Below, in pieces: positions 8,571 through 16,841 of a DNA stretch of 33,124 nucleotides. The notes under the pieces were generated by a model, which saw nothing but the letters and a program-made list of their open reading frames with translations, was not told the origin of the DNA and made no database searches. The stretch comes from Methanobacteriota archaeon (lineage in GTDB: Archaea > Methanobacteriota > Methanobacteria > Methanobacteriales > Methanobacteriaceae): positions 1-33,124 of the forward strand of contig JAEYSH010000041.1 in the NCBI GenBank assembly GCA_023434825.1. Direction: 5' to 3'. The translations under genes and the position numbers were made by a program. Each line of letters begins with the position of its first letter. Within the stretch, counting starts at the first letter, position 1.

Positions 8571-8580
8571 TTATAAATAT
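8571..8580 (-). promoter_or_regulatory. TATA box for tRNA-Arg
   Basis: On the minus strand ATATTTATAA lies about 50-60 bases before the tRNA 5' end, between it and the FmdE-like gene. This fits an archaeal TATA box with a short 5' leader. Positional inference. Confidence 0.35.
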
Positions 8581-8600
8581 TTGTAAAATATAAAATGAAT

Positions 8601-9212
8601 TTAATTTCTGGAATAATCTTCAAAACAGGGGATGCAAACGAAGTTTCCGTTTTCTACCCGTGCCCTGTGTTCTGCAACCATTTCTCCACATTTAGAACAT
8701 TTAACTGACGGAAATATCCTTGCTTCTTGGGGAATTTCAATTTCTACATGTTCTATCTTAAAGAGTTCCTCATCAGGCATTTCCAGAATTTTTTTCGATA
8801 ATTCATCTTTTTTCTTTTCAAATTCTAATTTATCTTGTTCTGTACCTGATTTTGAAAATGCTTTTTTCCTTATTATTGCAAAATCTGGATCTATTTGAGC
8901 TATATCTTTTTTTAAAGATATTCTTAAAGCATTTCCAGTCCCTCGGTTTACAAATGTATAAACATGTTTCCCATGATCCTTGAATATTAAATTGCCTTTT
9001 CCAAAGGTACAACCAGTTACGACCTGTATTGCGTCTACGCTGCAGCTGTCATTTTCTACAATAGCTAAAAATTCTTCATCCACTGATCTATCGGAACTAA
9101 GTTCTTTAATTGCTATTTTTGCTGCATGATATCCCATTGCTGATCCGGGGCATACATGTCCATGAAATTTAGTAACTTCTGAAAAAGGGATTATATCACC
9201 ATTATTTTCCAT
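8601..9212 (-). CDS. FmdE-family protein with zinc ribbon
   Basis: 203 residues. Family of formylmethanofuran dehydrogenase subunit E. Seen: FHGHVCPGSAMGYHAA (16-31), with the conserved His and Cys21; ENDSCSVDAIQVVTGCTFGKGNL (53-75 in two blocks around Cys57 and Cys68); DHGKHVYTF (79-87). The C-terminus is a separate zinc ribbon with Cys172-x2-Cys175 and Cys193-x2-Cys196. The real FwdE/FmdE role in the CO2-fixing complex is uncertain, since no other fwd/fmd genes are nearby and methanogens hold several stand-alone paralogs; metal or pterin-linked roles are possible. ATG 9212 is preceded by GAGGCGAT. Divergent from hisF. Confidence 0.88.
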   Translation of the reverse strand: MENNGDIIPFSEVTKFHGHVCPGSAMGYHAAKIAIKELSSDRSVDEEFLAIVENDSCSVDAIQVVTGCTFGKGNLIFKDHGKHVYTFVNRGTGNALRISLKKDIAQIDPDFAIIRKKAFSKSGTEQDKLEFEKKKDELSKKILEMPDEELFKIEHVEIEIPQEARIFPSVKCSKCGEMVAEHRARVENGNFVCIPCFEDYSRN

Positions 9213-9320
9213 TAAATCGCCTCAATAAAAAAATTTATAAAACATATTTTTTATTTCAAATATAATTAAAATAAATCTTTTCCCATAATTTATACCTTTA
9301 TTTATTTAAACTCACTAAAT

Positions 9321-9335
9321 AATTATATTATAAAA
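9321..9335 (+). promoter_or_regulatory. hisF promoter TATA element
   Basis: AATTATATTATAAAA lies 40-54 bases before the hisF ATG. A start about 25 bases downstream would give a short leader carrying the strong GGAGATCAC site at 9362-9370. Assigned by position and composition only. Confidence 0.4.
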
Positions 9336-9374
9336 TTTATCTACTACAATTTAAAATTACAGGAGATCACTTTA

Positions 9375-10199
9375 ATGTTAGCTAAACGTATTATACCCTG
9401 CTTGGACTGCGATCTAAATGTTCCCAACGGTCGTGTAGTAAAAGGGATCGAATTTAAACAAATTCGATACGCTGGAGAACCAGTAGAACTTGCAACACGT
9501 TACTATGAAGAAGGAGCCGATGAAATAGTATTTTTAGATATTACTGCTTCACATGAACGTAGAGAAACAATGAAGGATGTTATTGAAGCCACAACAGAAA
9601 ACGTATTTGTTCCAATCTGTGTTGGTGGTGGAATAAGGAAACCAGAAGATTATGTAAACATGCTAAAAGCTGGTGCGGATAAATGCTCAACAAATACTGC
9701 AGCAATACACAATCCAGACCTTATTAATGAAGCTTCAAAGGTTGTAGGGTCTCAGGCATGCGTAATTGGAATTGATGCCAAGCGTAGATATATCGAAAAT
9801 CCAAAAGAAAGTGATGATAAATTTATAATTGAAACTGACAAGGGTTATTGCTGGTTTGATTGTAGCATATATGGCGGCCGTGAATTTACAGGAATGGATG
9901 CCATTGCATGGGCAATAGAATGTGAAGAACGTGGCGCTGGCGAAATACTACTTACCTCCATGGATGGAGACGGGACTAAACAGGGTTATGACAATTACCT
10001 TAACAGAGCCATAAGCGAAGCTGTAAACATCCCTGTAATTGCATCAGGCGGTGGAGGAAACCCAGAACATATTTATGAAGCTTTTGCAGTTGGAAAGGCA
10101 GATGCCGCCCTTGCAGCAAGTATTTTCCACTATAAAGAATATCCAGTGAGCACAGTTAAACAGTACTTAAAAGAAAAAGGAATTCCAGTTAGAATTTAA
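9375..10199 (+). CDS. hisF: imidazole glycerol phosphate synthase subunit HisF
   Basis: 274 residues. The cyclase half of IGP synthase, using ammonia from HisH to convert PRFAR into IGP and AICAR in histidine synthesis. The (beta/alpha)8 barrel is complete. Catalytic Asp11 lies in PCLDCDL and Asp134 in IGIDAKR; phosphate-binding segments are CVGGGIRK (82-89) and ASGGGGNPEH near residue 220. It is somewhat longer than the usual 250-odd residues because of an insert after strand 5 (about 137-170, KESDDKFIIETDKG). The ATG follows a near-perfect GGAGATCAC site. The next gene begins 34 bases downstream on the same strand and may be co-transcribed. No other his genes are present here. Confidence 0.96.
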   Translation: MLAKRIIPCLDCDLNVPNGRVVKGIEFKQIRYAGEPVELATRYYEEGADEIVFLDITASHERRETMKDVIEATTENVFVPICVGGGIRKPEDYVNMLKAGADKCSTNTAAIHNPDLINEASKVVGSQACVIGIDAKRRYIENPKESDDKFIIETDKGYCWFDCSIYGGREFTGMDAIAWAIECEERGAGEILLTSMDGDGTKQGYDNYLNRAISEAVNIPVIASGGGGNPEHIYEAFAVGKADAALAASIFHYKEYPVSTVKQYLKEKGIPVRI

Positions 10200-10233
10200 A
10201 TTAAAAATTAGCTACTAAACAAGAGGGATTTAA

Positions 10234-10725
<492 letters not shown>

Positions 10726-10837
10726 ATTTTGATATGCCGCTCTATATAGTGATAGCAAAAATATCGACTATTTATTCTCACTTTTAACTAATTTATATCA
10801 ATAAAAGTATCTTTTTTAATTAAATCTAACTGAATCT

Positions 10838-10876
10838 AAGGCCCGGCCATTCTTTTGAGTGGTCGGGCCTTTTTTA
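10838..10876 (+). terminator. strong stem-loop followed by T-run
   Basis: A 15-bp stem: 10838-10852 pairs with 10857-10871 around a TTTT loop, with two G-T pairs, the core being AAGGCCCG against CGGGCCTT. Six T follow (10871-10876). It looks exactly like a bacterial intrinsic terminator and is much richer in GC than its surroundings. It is placed 113 bases after the TFB-like gene and could end the hisF transcript, or the 3' end of an unannotated small RNA. Confidence 0.6.
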
Positions 10877-11325
10877 TTTTGATTAGGTGAATAGATGTTT
10901 TAGTACTCATTTTTATTTCATTAATGACACCCTATCATTGCACCGTATCTTGAATAAATGCTCAAAAATCTCTGATGTTTGGTTTTTGCGAAATTTGATT
11001 TCACAATCGCAAAAAAACAAAGTTTTTTGCATGTCCCCAACTCAAAGTGTTTTAGGATTTTAGCAGTACCCCATGCAGCTATCAAATTGCAAATTTATCT
11101 CCAGAAGCAAAACTTCTAATCATGGTCTGTTCATAATCAACTAAAACGCTATTTAGTTAATAGTGCAATTTTTTTATTCTCCATCATTACAAACTCTCTA
11201 ACAAAAATTATAATCAATAAAATAATGTAAACAGTTGCAGAAGTATTTATACGTTTCAAAATAATATTTTAGCAATTAGTCATTATAATAAATTAAAAAA
11301 CATTGAATTATTATATATTTGAAGG
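10877..11325. other. intergenic stretch with scattered palindromes
   Basis: With the preceding bases this makes a 600-base gap without a convincing gene. It holds several hairpins that are weaker than those near lysA: 10983-11015 (TTTTTGC/GCAAAAA arms around a small inner GAAAT/ATTTC hairpin); 11012-11028 (7-bp AAAAAAC/GTTTTTT, loop AAA, with GC/GC outside one bulge); 11103-11117 (AGAAG/CTTCT); 11139-11158 (7-bp AACTAAA/TTTAGTT). It may be a decayed hairpin string. The last 100 bases, rich in A and T, presumably carry the promoter of the following CDF gene. Confidence 0.5.
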
Positions 11326-11340
11326 ATGGAGACTTTTAAT

Positions 11341-12768
11341 ATGAAAGATGATAAGCCAATTCTTGGATATGATAAATTTTTAATGATGGCGATCTTAAAA
11401 GAAGGTTCTCTTAGTTTAGAACAGCTATGGGAAAAATCAATGTTATTTTTATCTTTAATATGGTATCAACAATTACCTGAGAAAGGTCAAGCTCTTTCAG
11501 AACAATTACTATTTAAATTGGCTCACGTTAGGTCTGAAGTGGAAGATGGGAGAGCTAGTAAAGCTACCCACAGTGCAGAAGCTGAAATGGAGAAGTTAAT
11601 TGAAAAAGGATTGGTAAAGCTAAATAATGATAACAAATATGAATTAACAAATGAAGGACAGGTTAAAGCTGAAGAATATGAAAAGAGGATGATTAAAGAA
11701 GCTAAATTTACTGTAAATGAACTTACAACAGCTTCAGCAGCTAAAAATACTACATTCTTAGATGCATTTCTCGCAGTACTTAAATTAGGTAGCGGTTTAA
11801 TAACAGGCAGTGTAGGTTTAATTGCTGACGGAACTGACGCTACAATGGATACAATTGAAGCAGTACTGGTCTGGCTGGGAATTAAATACCATCGAGAAAA
11901 TTTAAGTACGATTCTTGTAATTATTGGATTATTTATAGCCGCTTTTAGTATTTTATATGATTCTATAACTCATTTATTAGGGGTATTAGCTGGAAATGCA
12001 GACCCTATGACCATGCCTTATCTTGTTATAGGAGTTGAATTAGTAGCCATGTCTGCTGCTTTCTTCCTCTTTTATTATCAAAGATATGTGGGAAAAGTCT
12101 CCAACAGTTTAACTTTGATATCTCAATCCGTGGATTCTAAAAACCATATATTTATAGGTACTTCTGTTATTATAGGTGCAGTATTTGCTATATACGGCGT
12201 TTTCTTCGTGGATGCTTTGATTGGGCTATTTATAGGGGCAAATATTTTTAAAGATTCAGTTGGTTTACTTAGAGAAGCTATTTCAGCCCAGAAAGGTGAA
12301 GAAGAAGATTATTCACAGGAATACAAACTACCTTTACAGGAATGCTGGGAAGAAAGCAAATTAATAGCCTTCAGAAACTGGATTTTATACACATTATGGG
12401 CAAAAGAATCCAAAAATCGTTCCGATATTGTTAAATCCCTGGACAGAGTTTTCAGTCCAGATAATTATATTCCAGTCCTAAGCGAACTTAAAGCAGCGAT
12501 AGATGAGCGTTATGACTTTGAAACCCATTTTGATCATCTCATACATCCTCTAAAGCGTGAAGAACTTTTGTTAGTTGAACTTGAAGAATATATTTTAACT
12601 GAAAAGGGTGAAAAATATCTAAAAAACTTCATAAACAATTTCAAATACTATGAAATTCATCGAAGTGATGAAATACTGCTTGCTATGTCCCATGATACAG
12701 AAAAGGACTTATTGGGCTCCGAAACAGTTAATACAAGTATATCTACTAAAAAGAAAGTTTCTAAATAG
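11341..12768 (+). CDS. CDF-type cation transporter with extra end domains
   Basis: About 475 residues. The middle (roughly 140-325 of the longer reading) is a cation diffusion facilitator membrane domain: GSGLITGSVGLIADGTDATMD puts Asp171 and Asp175 (D-x3-D) in helix 2, and SVDSKNH puts Asp270 and His274 (D-x3-H) in helix 5, the expected metal site for divalent metal export. Before it lie about 130 soluble residues ending in a winged-helix-like MEKLIEKGLVKL...YELTNEGQ, and after it about 150 residues ending in a similar ELEEYILTEKGEKYL. This is much longer than plain CDFs (about 300). I chose ATG 11341, with GGAG nine bases upstream and an AT-rich TATA-like stretch too close to ATG 11326, which is the alternative. 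Metal unknown. Confidence 0.8.
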   Translation: MKDDKPILGYDKFLMMAILKEGSLSLEQLWEKSMLFLSLIWYQQLPEKGQALSEQLLFKLAHVRSEVEDGRASKATHSAEAEMEKLIEKGLVKLNNDNKYELTNEGQVKAEEYEKRMIKEAKFTVNELTTASAAKNTTFLDAFLAVLKLGSGLITGSVGLIADGTDATMDTIEAVLVWLGIKYHRENLSTILVIIGLFIAAFSILYDSITHLLGVLAGNADPMTMPYLVIGVELVAMSAAFFLFYYQRYVGKVSNSLTLISQSVDSKNHIFIGTSVIIGAVFAIYGVFFVDALIGLFIGANIFKDSVGLLREAISAQKGEEEDYSQEYKLPLQECWEESKLIAFRNWILYTLWAKESKNRSDIVKSLDRVFSPDNYIPVLSELKAAIDERYDFETHFDHLIHPLKREELLLVELEEYILTEKGEKYLKNFINNFKYYEIHRSDEILLAMSHDTEKDLLGSETVNTSISTKKKVSK

Positions 12769-12793
12769 TATTAGAATACTAACATCAAACCCT

Positions 12794-12949
12794 TTATTTT
12801 TCTTTTGAATTCATTATTAAAATAATTCCAATAGCCAATAAAACAAATCCGCCGGGAATAAACCTCCCAATAAATAAACTGGTTGCTAATATAGCTATTC
12901 CAATAATACAACATATAATTCCAGCTATAAATTTCCATTTATTTTCCAT
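12794..12949 (-). CDS. 51-residue two-helix membrane protein
   Basis: A short frame on the minus strand, starting with ATG 12949. After MENKWKF come two hydrophobic helices (about 8-27 and 33-46) joined by a short IGRFIPGG turn, and it ends NSKEK. The clean topology, charged ends and filling of an otherwise empty 317-base gap support a real gene. Function unknown. The codon use looks like its neighbours. Only weak support for a ribosome binding site is visible. It is convergent with the CDF gene (stops 25 bases apart) and divergent from mpg, whose ATG is 136 bases away. Confidence 0.6.
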   Translation of the reverse strand: MENKWKFIAGIICCIIGIAILATSLFIGRFIPGGFVLLAIGIILIMNSKEK

Positions 12950-13085
12950 AAAACTCGTTTATATTTATTTAAAACATTGCATTTACAATTTTTCAGACAA
13001 TTAAATAATTTCAAAAAATTCTAAATTGGATAAAAAGTAAAAAAGTATAACATAATAAATTTAGATAAATTCTGGAAATATTGAA

Positions 13086-13691
13086 ATGAAACTTGATAGA
13101 CCTTTTTACGAGAGAAATACCTTAATTGTAGCAAAAGAACTTTTAGGTTGTGTTTTAGTTCATAAAACTCCAGAAGGATTAACTAAAGGTAAAATTGTTG
13201 AGACTGAAGCGTATATGGGGCCTGAAGATAAAGGCGCTCATTCTTATGGGGGAAGACATACTCCAAGAATGGATCCACTATATAAAACCGGCGGATTTGC
13301 CTATATTTACCAGTTACATGGTTATAATTACTGCTTTAATGTAGTAACTCAGAAAAAGAACATGGCACAAGCAGTGCTTATCCGGGGATTAGAACCTTTA
13401 GAAGGCATTGAATTGATGATTAAGCGCCGAAATATTGATATTTCAACTAAAAGTAAATTTAAGAACCTTACAAATGGCCCTTCAAAACTCTGCCATGCCC
13501 TGGGTATTGATACTTCAATTAATGGAATTGATTTATGTGGAAATGAGTTATATATTACATCTACAAATGGTTTAAAGAGTGATGAAGAAATTATTGAAAC
13601 AAAAAGGATTCATATTGATTATGCAGAAGAGTATAAAGATAAACCATGGCGATTTTTGCTAAAAGGAAATAAATTTGTTAGTTCTAATTAA
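13086..13691 (+). CDS. 3-methyladenine DNA glycosylase, Mpg/AAG type
   Basis: 201 residues, normal for bacterial and archaeal AAG homologs. A monofunctional glycosylase that removes alkylated or deaminated purines (3-methyladenine, hypoxanthine) from DNA. Seen: LLGCVLVHK (about 19-27), the active-site block GKIVETEAYMGPEDKGAHSYGG (about 36-57 in sequence) with the catalytic Glu of ETEAY, the DNA-intercalating and base-pocket stretch YIYQLHGYNYCFNVVT (about 77-92), and NGPSKLCHALGI near residue 135. No convincing ribosome binding site. It stands alone on the plus strand after a 51-residue membrane protein on the opposite strand. A second base-excision glycosylase (OGG1 type) lies at 16842. Confidence 0.93.
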   Translation: MKLDRPFYERNTLIVAKELLGCVLVHKTPEGLTKGKIVETEAYMGPEDKGAHSYGGRHTPRMDPLYKTGGFAYIYQLHGYNYCFNVVTQKKNMAQAVLIRGLEPLEGIELMIKRRNIDISTKSKFKNLTNGPSKLCHALGIDTSINGIDLCGNELYITSTNGLKSDEEIIETKRIHIDYAEEYKDKPWRFLLKGNKFVSSN

Positions 13692-13761
13692 AATTTTAAA
13701 TCATACTTTGTATTTAATTCTAATTTATATGGTTAATTGATTTTTGAAAAATAATAAAATA

Positions 13762-13773
13762 TATATATTTATT
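13762..13773 (+). promoter_or_regulatory. TATA box of six-helix membrane protein gene
   Basis: TATATATTTATT centred about 32 bases before ATG 13800, with no ribosome binding site between. A start of transcription 25 bases on would leave a leader of under ten bases. Confidence 0.4.
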
Positions 13774-13799
13774 ATTAACTATTCACATAAATTAAATAC

Positions 13800-14489
13800 A
13801 TGTCAGATTTATCATCGCTCCTTGCAAGTATACTTCCATATGCCATAGGAGCGTTCTTCAGCCCATTAATTTTATATACATTACTGGACACAATTTCACC
13901 TGAAAACAGGCCTCGTTTATCTTCATTTGCCTATTTATTTGGTTCAATTCTTATTTTTGTAATTTTAGTATTATTCGGGCTTTATATTGGTAATACACTC
14001 TTTGGAACCGTTGCAATGCCCATTACAATAGGTGCTATAATAGAAATAGGTTTAGGGGCTATATTACTATTAATAGCCCTTAAATCACTTTTTATTCAAG
14101 AAAATGCACGATCTGGAGGAATTATAGGTTTTATAAATTCAATTAGGGAAAATAATGATCTCTCAATCTTTATAAAGTTCTTCTACTTTGGATTTATCAC
14201 CACTCTGGCAAGTGTCACTACTGCAATCCTTTTTACTGTTGCTGGAATTATTATTGGGATTTCAAGTCCTGGATCTGCAAATTCAGCTATAATAATCGTT
14301 ATTTTAGGGTTTATATCACTTTTAACTATTGAAATACCATTTATTTTCTATCTTCTATCGCCAAGTACTGCTGAAGATACTCTTGGGCGGCTACGTGACT
14401 GGATTTCAGCTTACGGTAGTTATTTAACTGGGTTAGTTTACTTTATTCTTGGTTTATTCTTCATTTTAAGAGGATTTTACAGTCTTTAA
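13800..14489 (+). CDS. six-helix membrane protein, GAP/SfLAP-like
   Basis: 229 residues, almost entirely hydrophobic, about six membrane helices. The N-terminal ILPYAIGAFFSPLILYTLL resembles the start of GAP/SfLAP-type proteins of the LysE transporter superfamily, where an (S)P motif in the first helix is common. The first helix-turn is followed by ENRPRL, a charged cytoplasmic loop; a second cytoplasmic loop lies near NSIRENNDL (about 117-125), and the last helix ends with ILRGFYSL. Transport of a small molecule is plausible, substrate unknown. No ribosome binding site precedes the ATG; the gene is probably read from a nearly leaderless message. Confidence 0.65.
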   Translation: MSDLSSLLASILPYAIGAFFSPLILYTLLDTISPENRPRLSSFAYLFGSILIFVILVLFGLYIGNTLFGTVAMPITIGAIIEIGLGAILLLIALKSLFIQENARSGGIIGFINSIRENNDLSIFIKFFYFGFITTLASVTTAILFTVAGIIIGISSPGSANSAIIIVILGFISLLTIEIPFIFYLLSPSTAEDTLGRLRDWISAYGSYLTGLVYFILGLFFILRGFYSL

Positions 14490-14620
14490 GCAATAGAAAC
14501 TTGATAAATCTTAATATTCTGTAAATTCAAGATTAATCTATTATAATTATCATTCTTCTTGTATTAAAAACTAAAATTATATTATTACATAACTACAAAT
14601 AATTACATTGAGGTGTTTTC

Positions 14621-15202
14621 ATGACCACTGTGTTAACCACAATTAAAGATCCAGAAGATATTAATTTTATTCTAGTAGAAAAGGGTATTGAGGCAATTGA
14701 AGTTATAATTTTAACGAAAGGAGATATTTATGGCCTTGCTAATGTTGAAAGGGAAGATTTTAGCATAAAATTTTTAGAAGGGGATTTTTTTGATGTTTTA
14801 GAGGACATCAAATGTGCTTTTGATGCGGCTGTTGATCCTATTTTTATTGCAGGCGAGAATGAACTGGATATTTATGTGACCTATTACCTGGGTCAGGTTC
14901 AAAAAAATGTTCCATTCTACGTTTTTGACAATAATAATCTAATTTCGCTCCCCATAAACACTTCCCATGCATTTACACATACTAAAAAGAAAATAATGGA
15001 ATATCTCAAAGAACACGAAAATTCAAACCCTGATGATGTGGTAAATCATTTAAGTAAAGAAGAAACCGGAAAAGGTAGATATTCTAAATTAACCATTAAT
15101 CAGTACCTAAATGAGCTTGAAAATTCACAATTAATTTATAGTGAAGGAGATAAATACTCTATTAATGATAAAGGCTCCAGATTCATGGAAATCCTGAAAT
15201 AA
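14621..15202 (+). CDS. Rossmann-like domain plus winged helix, paralog A
   Basis: 193 residues, cytoplasmic. The first 115 residues have an alternating strand/helix layout, and the fragment DPIFIAGENELDIYVTYYL, followed by a strand FYVFDNNNL and SLPI, lines up in layout with a segment of the protein at 28606-29250. Residues 118-193 form a winged-helix: KKKIMEYLKEHE, a recognition-helix region SKLTINQYLNELE, and a wing LIYSEGDKYSINDKG. The whole has the form of CARF-HTH (Csa3-like) ligand-sensing regulators, though no CRISPR locus is present and the CARF assignment is not certain. It probably binds DNA in response to a small ligand. ATG 14621 has a GAGGTG site. Next on the strand is the His-rich AbrB-like gene. 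Confidence 0.6.
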   Translation: MTTVLTTIKDPEDINFILVEKGIEAIEVIILTKGDIYGLANVEREDFSIKFLEGDFFDVLEDIKCAFDAAVDPIFIAGENELDIYVTYYLGQVQKNVPFYVFDNNNLISLPINTSHAFTHTKKKIMEYLKEHENSNPDDVVNHLSKEETGKGRYSKLTINQYLNELENSQLIYSEGDKYSINDKGSRFMEILK

Positions 15203-15289
15203 TTCTGATATTAGCCTTAAGTTGTCCAATGAAAAATAATTTTATCTTAATAATCCAATATAATATCATTTCAAAAGAGGTGGTTAATT

Positions 15290-15508
15290 ATGTGTGAAGA
15301 TAAAGAATGTGGATGTCATGATAAAAAGCATCATGGAAGACACCATGGACATCATTACAAGCACCACGGATACAGGTCAATAGTTAAACGCGGCTCCAAA
15401 GACGTATTAGTTCCAGAAGTTCTCTTAGAAGTAGCTGAAATTGAAGAAGGAGATTTTTTAGAAATTAGCGTTAGAAAAATCAAGAAGCACCATCATCACG
15501 AAGAATAA
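15290..15508 (+). CDS. His/Cys-rich AbrB-like small protein
   Basis: 72 residues. The first 28 residues hold three Cys (2, 7, 9) and nine His in HH and HGHH groups; four more His end the protein. Between them (about 29-65) is a stretch like an AbrB/MazE swapped-hairpin domain: SIVKRGSKDVLVPEVLLEVA and then EIEEGDFLEISV, matching the family pattern of basic strand, VPxEVxxxLxLxEGDxLxI. This suggests a small DNA-binding dimer with metal-binding tails, perhaps a nickel, zinc or cobalt responsive regulator or a metal buffer. That is an inference. A strong GAGGTGG site precedes the ATG. It sits between the winged-helix protein and agmatinase, all on the plus strand with separate spacers. Confidence 0.75.
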   Translation: MCEDKECGCHDKKHHGRHHGHHYKHHGYRSIVKRGSKDVLVPEVLLEVAEIEEGDFLEISVRKIKKHHHHEE

Positions 15509-15609
15509 CGCTTTATTTTCTTTTTTAAATTTATCTTTATTTACTCTTTATAATTATTAATGCATTTATGTTTATTTAACTTATTTAAACCCCATTTTGG
15601 AGGATTGTA

Positions 15610-16536
15610 TTGAGTTTACAGGATATAGAAGATAAGTTTCCATATCTCGGAGTTCCAACATTTTACAAGTTTGCGCATACCAATGAACTGGATAATGTAG
15701 ATGCCGCACTTGTAGGCGTTCCATTTGATCAAGGGACTACTAACAGGCCAGGTACACGCTATGGTCCACGAGCAATCCGTATGGTATCACAAAATTATGG
15801 TATTTACTATGATCACCAAATTGGTGCCTTCGATCTGGAGCATCGAAAACACACTCTTAAGGGAACAAATTTCATAGATTATGGTGATGTGCCTATCTTA
15901 CCTACACATACAAGAACGAACATGCATATGATCCATGATACCTTTAAAAAAATCGTAGATAGAGGTGTTTTTCCTGTAGCTTTTGGAGGAGATCACTCAA
16001 TTACTTTCCCCATAATTGATGCATTTGATATACCAATGGACATTGTACATTTCGATACCCATCTCGATTTTTTAGATAATGTGGCTAATATTAAATTTTC
16101 TCACTCCAATCCAATAAAAAGAGTTTCTGAACTTGAAAATGTTAATAATATTACTCAAATTGGGATTCGGGGATTTACTGACAGTAAAACAAACTATGAA
16201 GAGGCAGTTAAATACGGATCAAAAATAATAACTGCTGCAGAAGTCTTAAAAAATGAAACAGGTTTTATATTAGAAATGATCCCGCAATCAAAGAACATTT
16301 ATGTAACTTTAGATATTGATGTCCTTGATCCTTCGATAGCTCCAGGAACAGGTACGCCAGAACCTGGAGGCCTGAGTTACTTACAATTGAGAGATATTCT
16401 AACTAAATTAACAGAAAAAGGGAATATTATTGGCTTTGACCTTGTTGAAGTTAATCCACTTTTTGATCCAACAGATATAACTTCACAGGTTGCTGCAAGA
16501 CTTGCATTTGATTTTTTAGGTTCTATTTTTGTCTAA
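15610..16536 (+). CDS. speB: agmatinase (ureohydrolase family)
   Basis: 308 residues. Hydrolyses agmatine to putrescine and urea, part of the arginine-to-polyamine route with arginine decarboxylase. The binuclear manganese site is complete: His129 in GGDHS, Asp149/His151/Asp153 in DTHLD, and Asp235/Asp237 in LDIDVLDP. The family end motif GTGTPEPGGL (about 247-256) is present. DTHLD has Thr-His-Leu where many members have Ala-His-Thr or similar. Other ureohydrolases (formiminoglutamase, guanidino acid hydrolases) share these residues, so the substrate is likely but not proved. The start is TTG 15610: GGAGG lies at 15599-15603 and no in-frame ATG is nearby. It ends three bases before the stop of a small gene on the other strand. 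Confidence 0.88.
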   Translation: MSLQDIEDKFPYLGVPTFYKFAHTNELDNVDAALVGVPFDQGTTNRPGTRYGPRAIRMVSQNYGIYYDHQIGAFDLEHRKHTLKGTNFIDYGDVPILPTHTRTNMHMIHDTFKKIVDRGVFPVAFGGDHSITFPIIDAFDIPMDIVHFDTHLDFLDNVANIKFSHSNPIKRVSELENVNNITQIGIRGFTDSKTNYEEAVKYGSKIITAAEVLKNETGFILEMIPQSKNIYVTLDIDVLDPSIAPGTGTPEPGGLSYLQLRDILTKLTEKGNIIGFDLVEVNPLFDPTDITSQVAARLAFDFLGSIFV

Positions 16537-16539
16537 TTA

Positions 16540-16734
16540 CTAAATCCCATATATAGCTCTATTTATTGCTCTGTTACCGATCATAACTCCTAAAATAACA
16601 CCTATTCCACCAAATATGATGCCCATGTTTCTGGAGTCCATTCCAGTAAAATTTGCAAGTAATATTCCAAACAAAATACCAATAATCCAAAAAACTACAG
16701 CACAAAAACTTAGTACCATATATAAAAATAACAT
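16540..16734 (-). CDS. 64-residue glycine-zipper membrane protein
   Basis: Two hydrophobic helices: residues about 2-27 and about 36-54. The second has GIIFGGIGVILGVMIG, a glycine-zipper pattern that favours close helix packing and oligomers. The loop NFTGMDSRN and the tail NRAINRAIYGI are polar. Function unknown; small glycine-zipper proteins of this kind serve as membrane scaffolds or stress proteins in other organisms. It converges with agmatinase, three bases apart at the stops. An AT-rich stretch before the ATG may be the promoter; no ribosome binding site is seen. Confidence 0.6.
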   Translation of the reverse strand: MLFLYMVLSFCAVVFWIIGILFGILLANFTGMDSRNMGIIFGGIGVILGVMIGNRAINRAIYGI

Positions 16735-16841
16735 AATACTAATTTATTTATATTTATTACTAATAATTATTTTGATACTACAAGTGCCATATTTATAGAA
16801 AAATTATTCTAATTTTAAATTCAATAATATAATAACGAATT

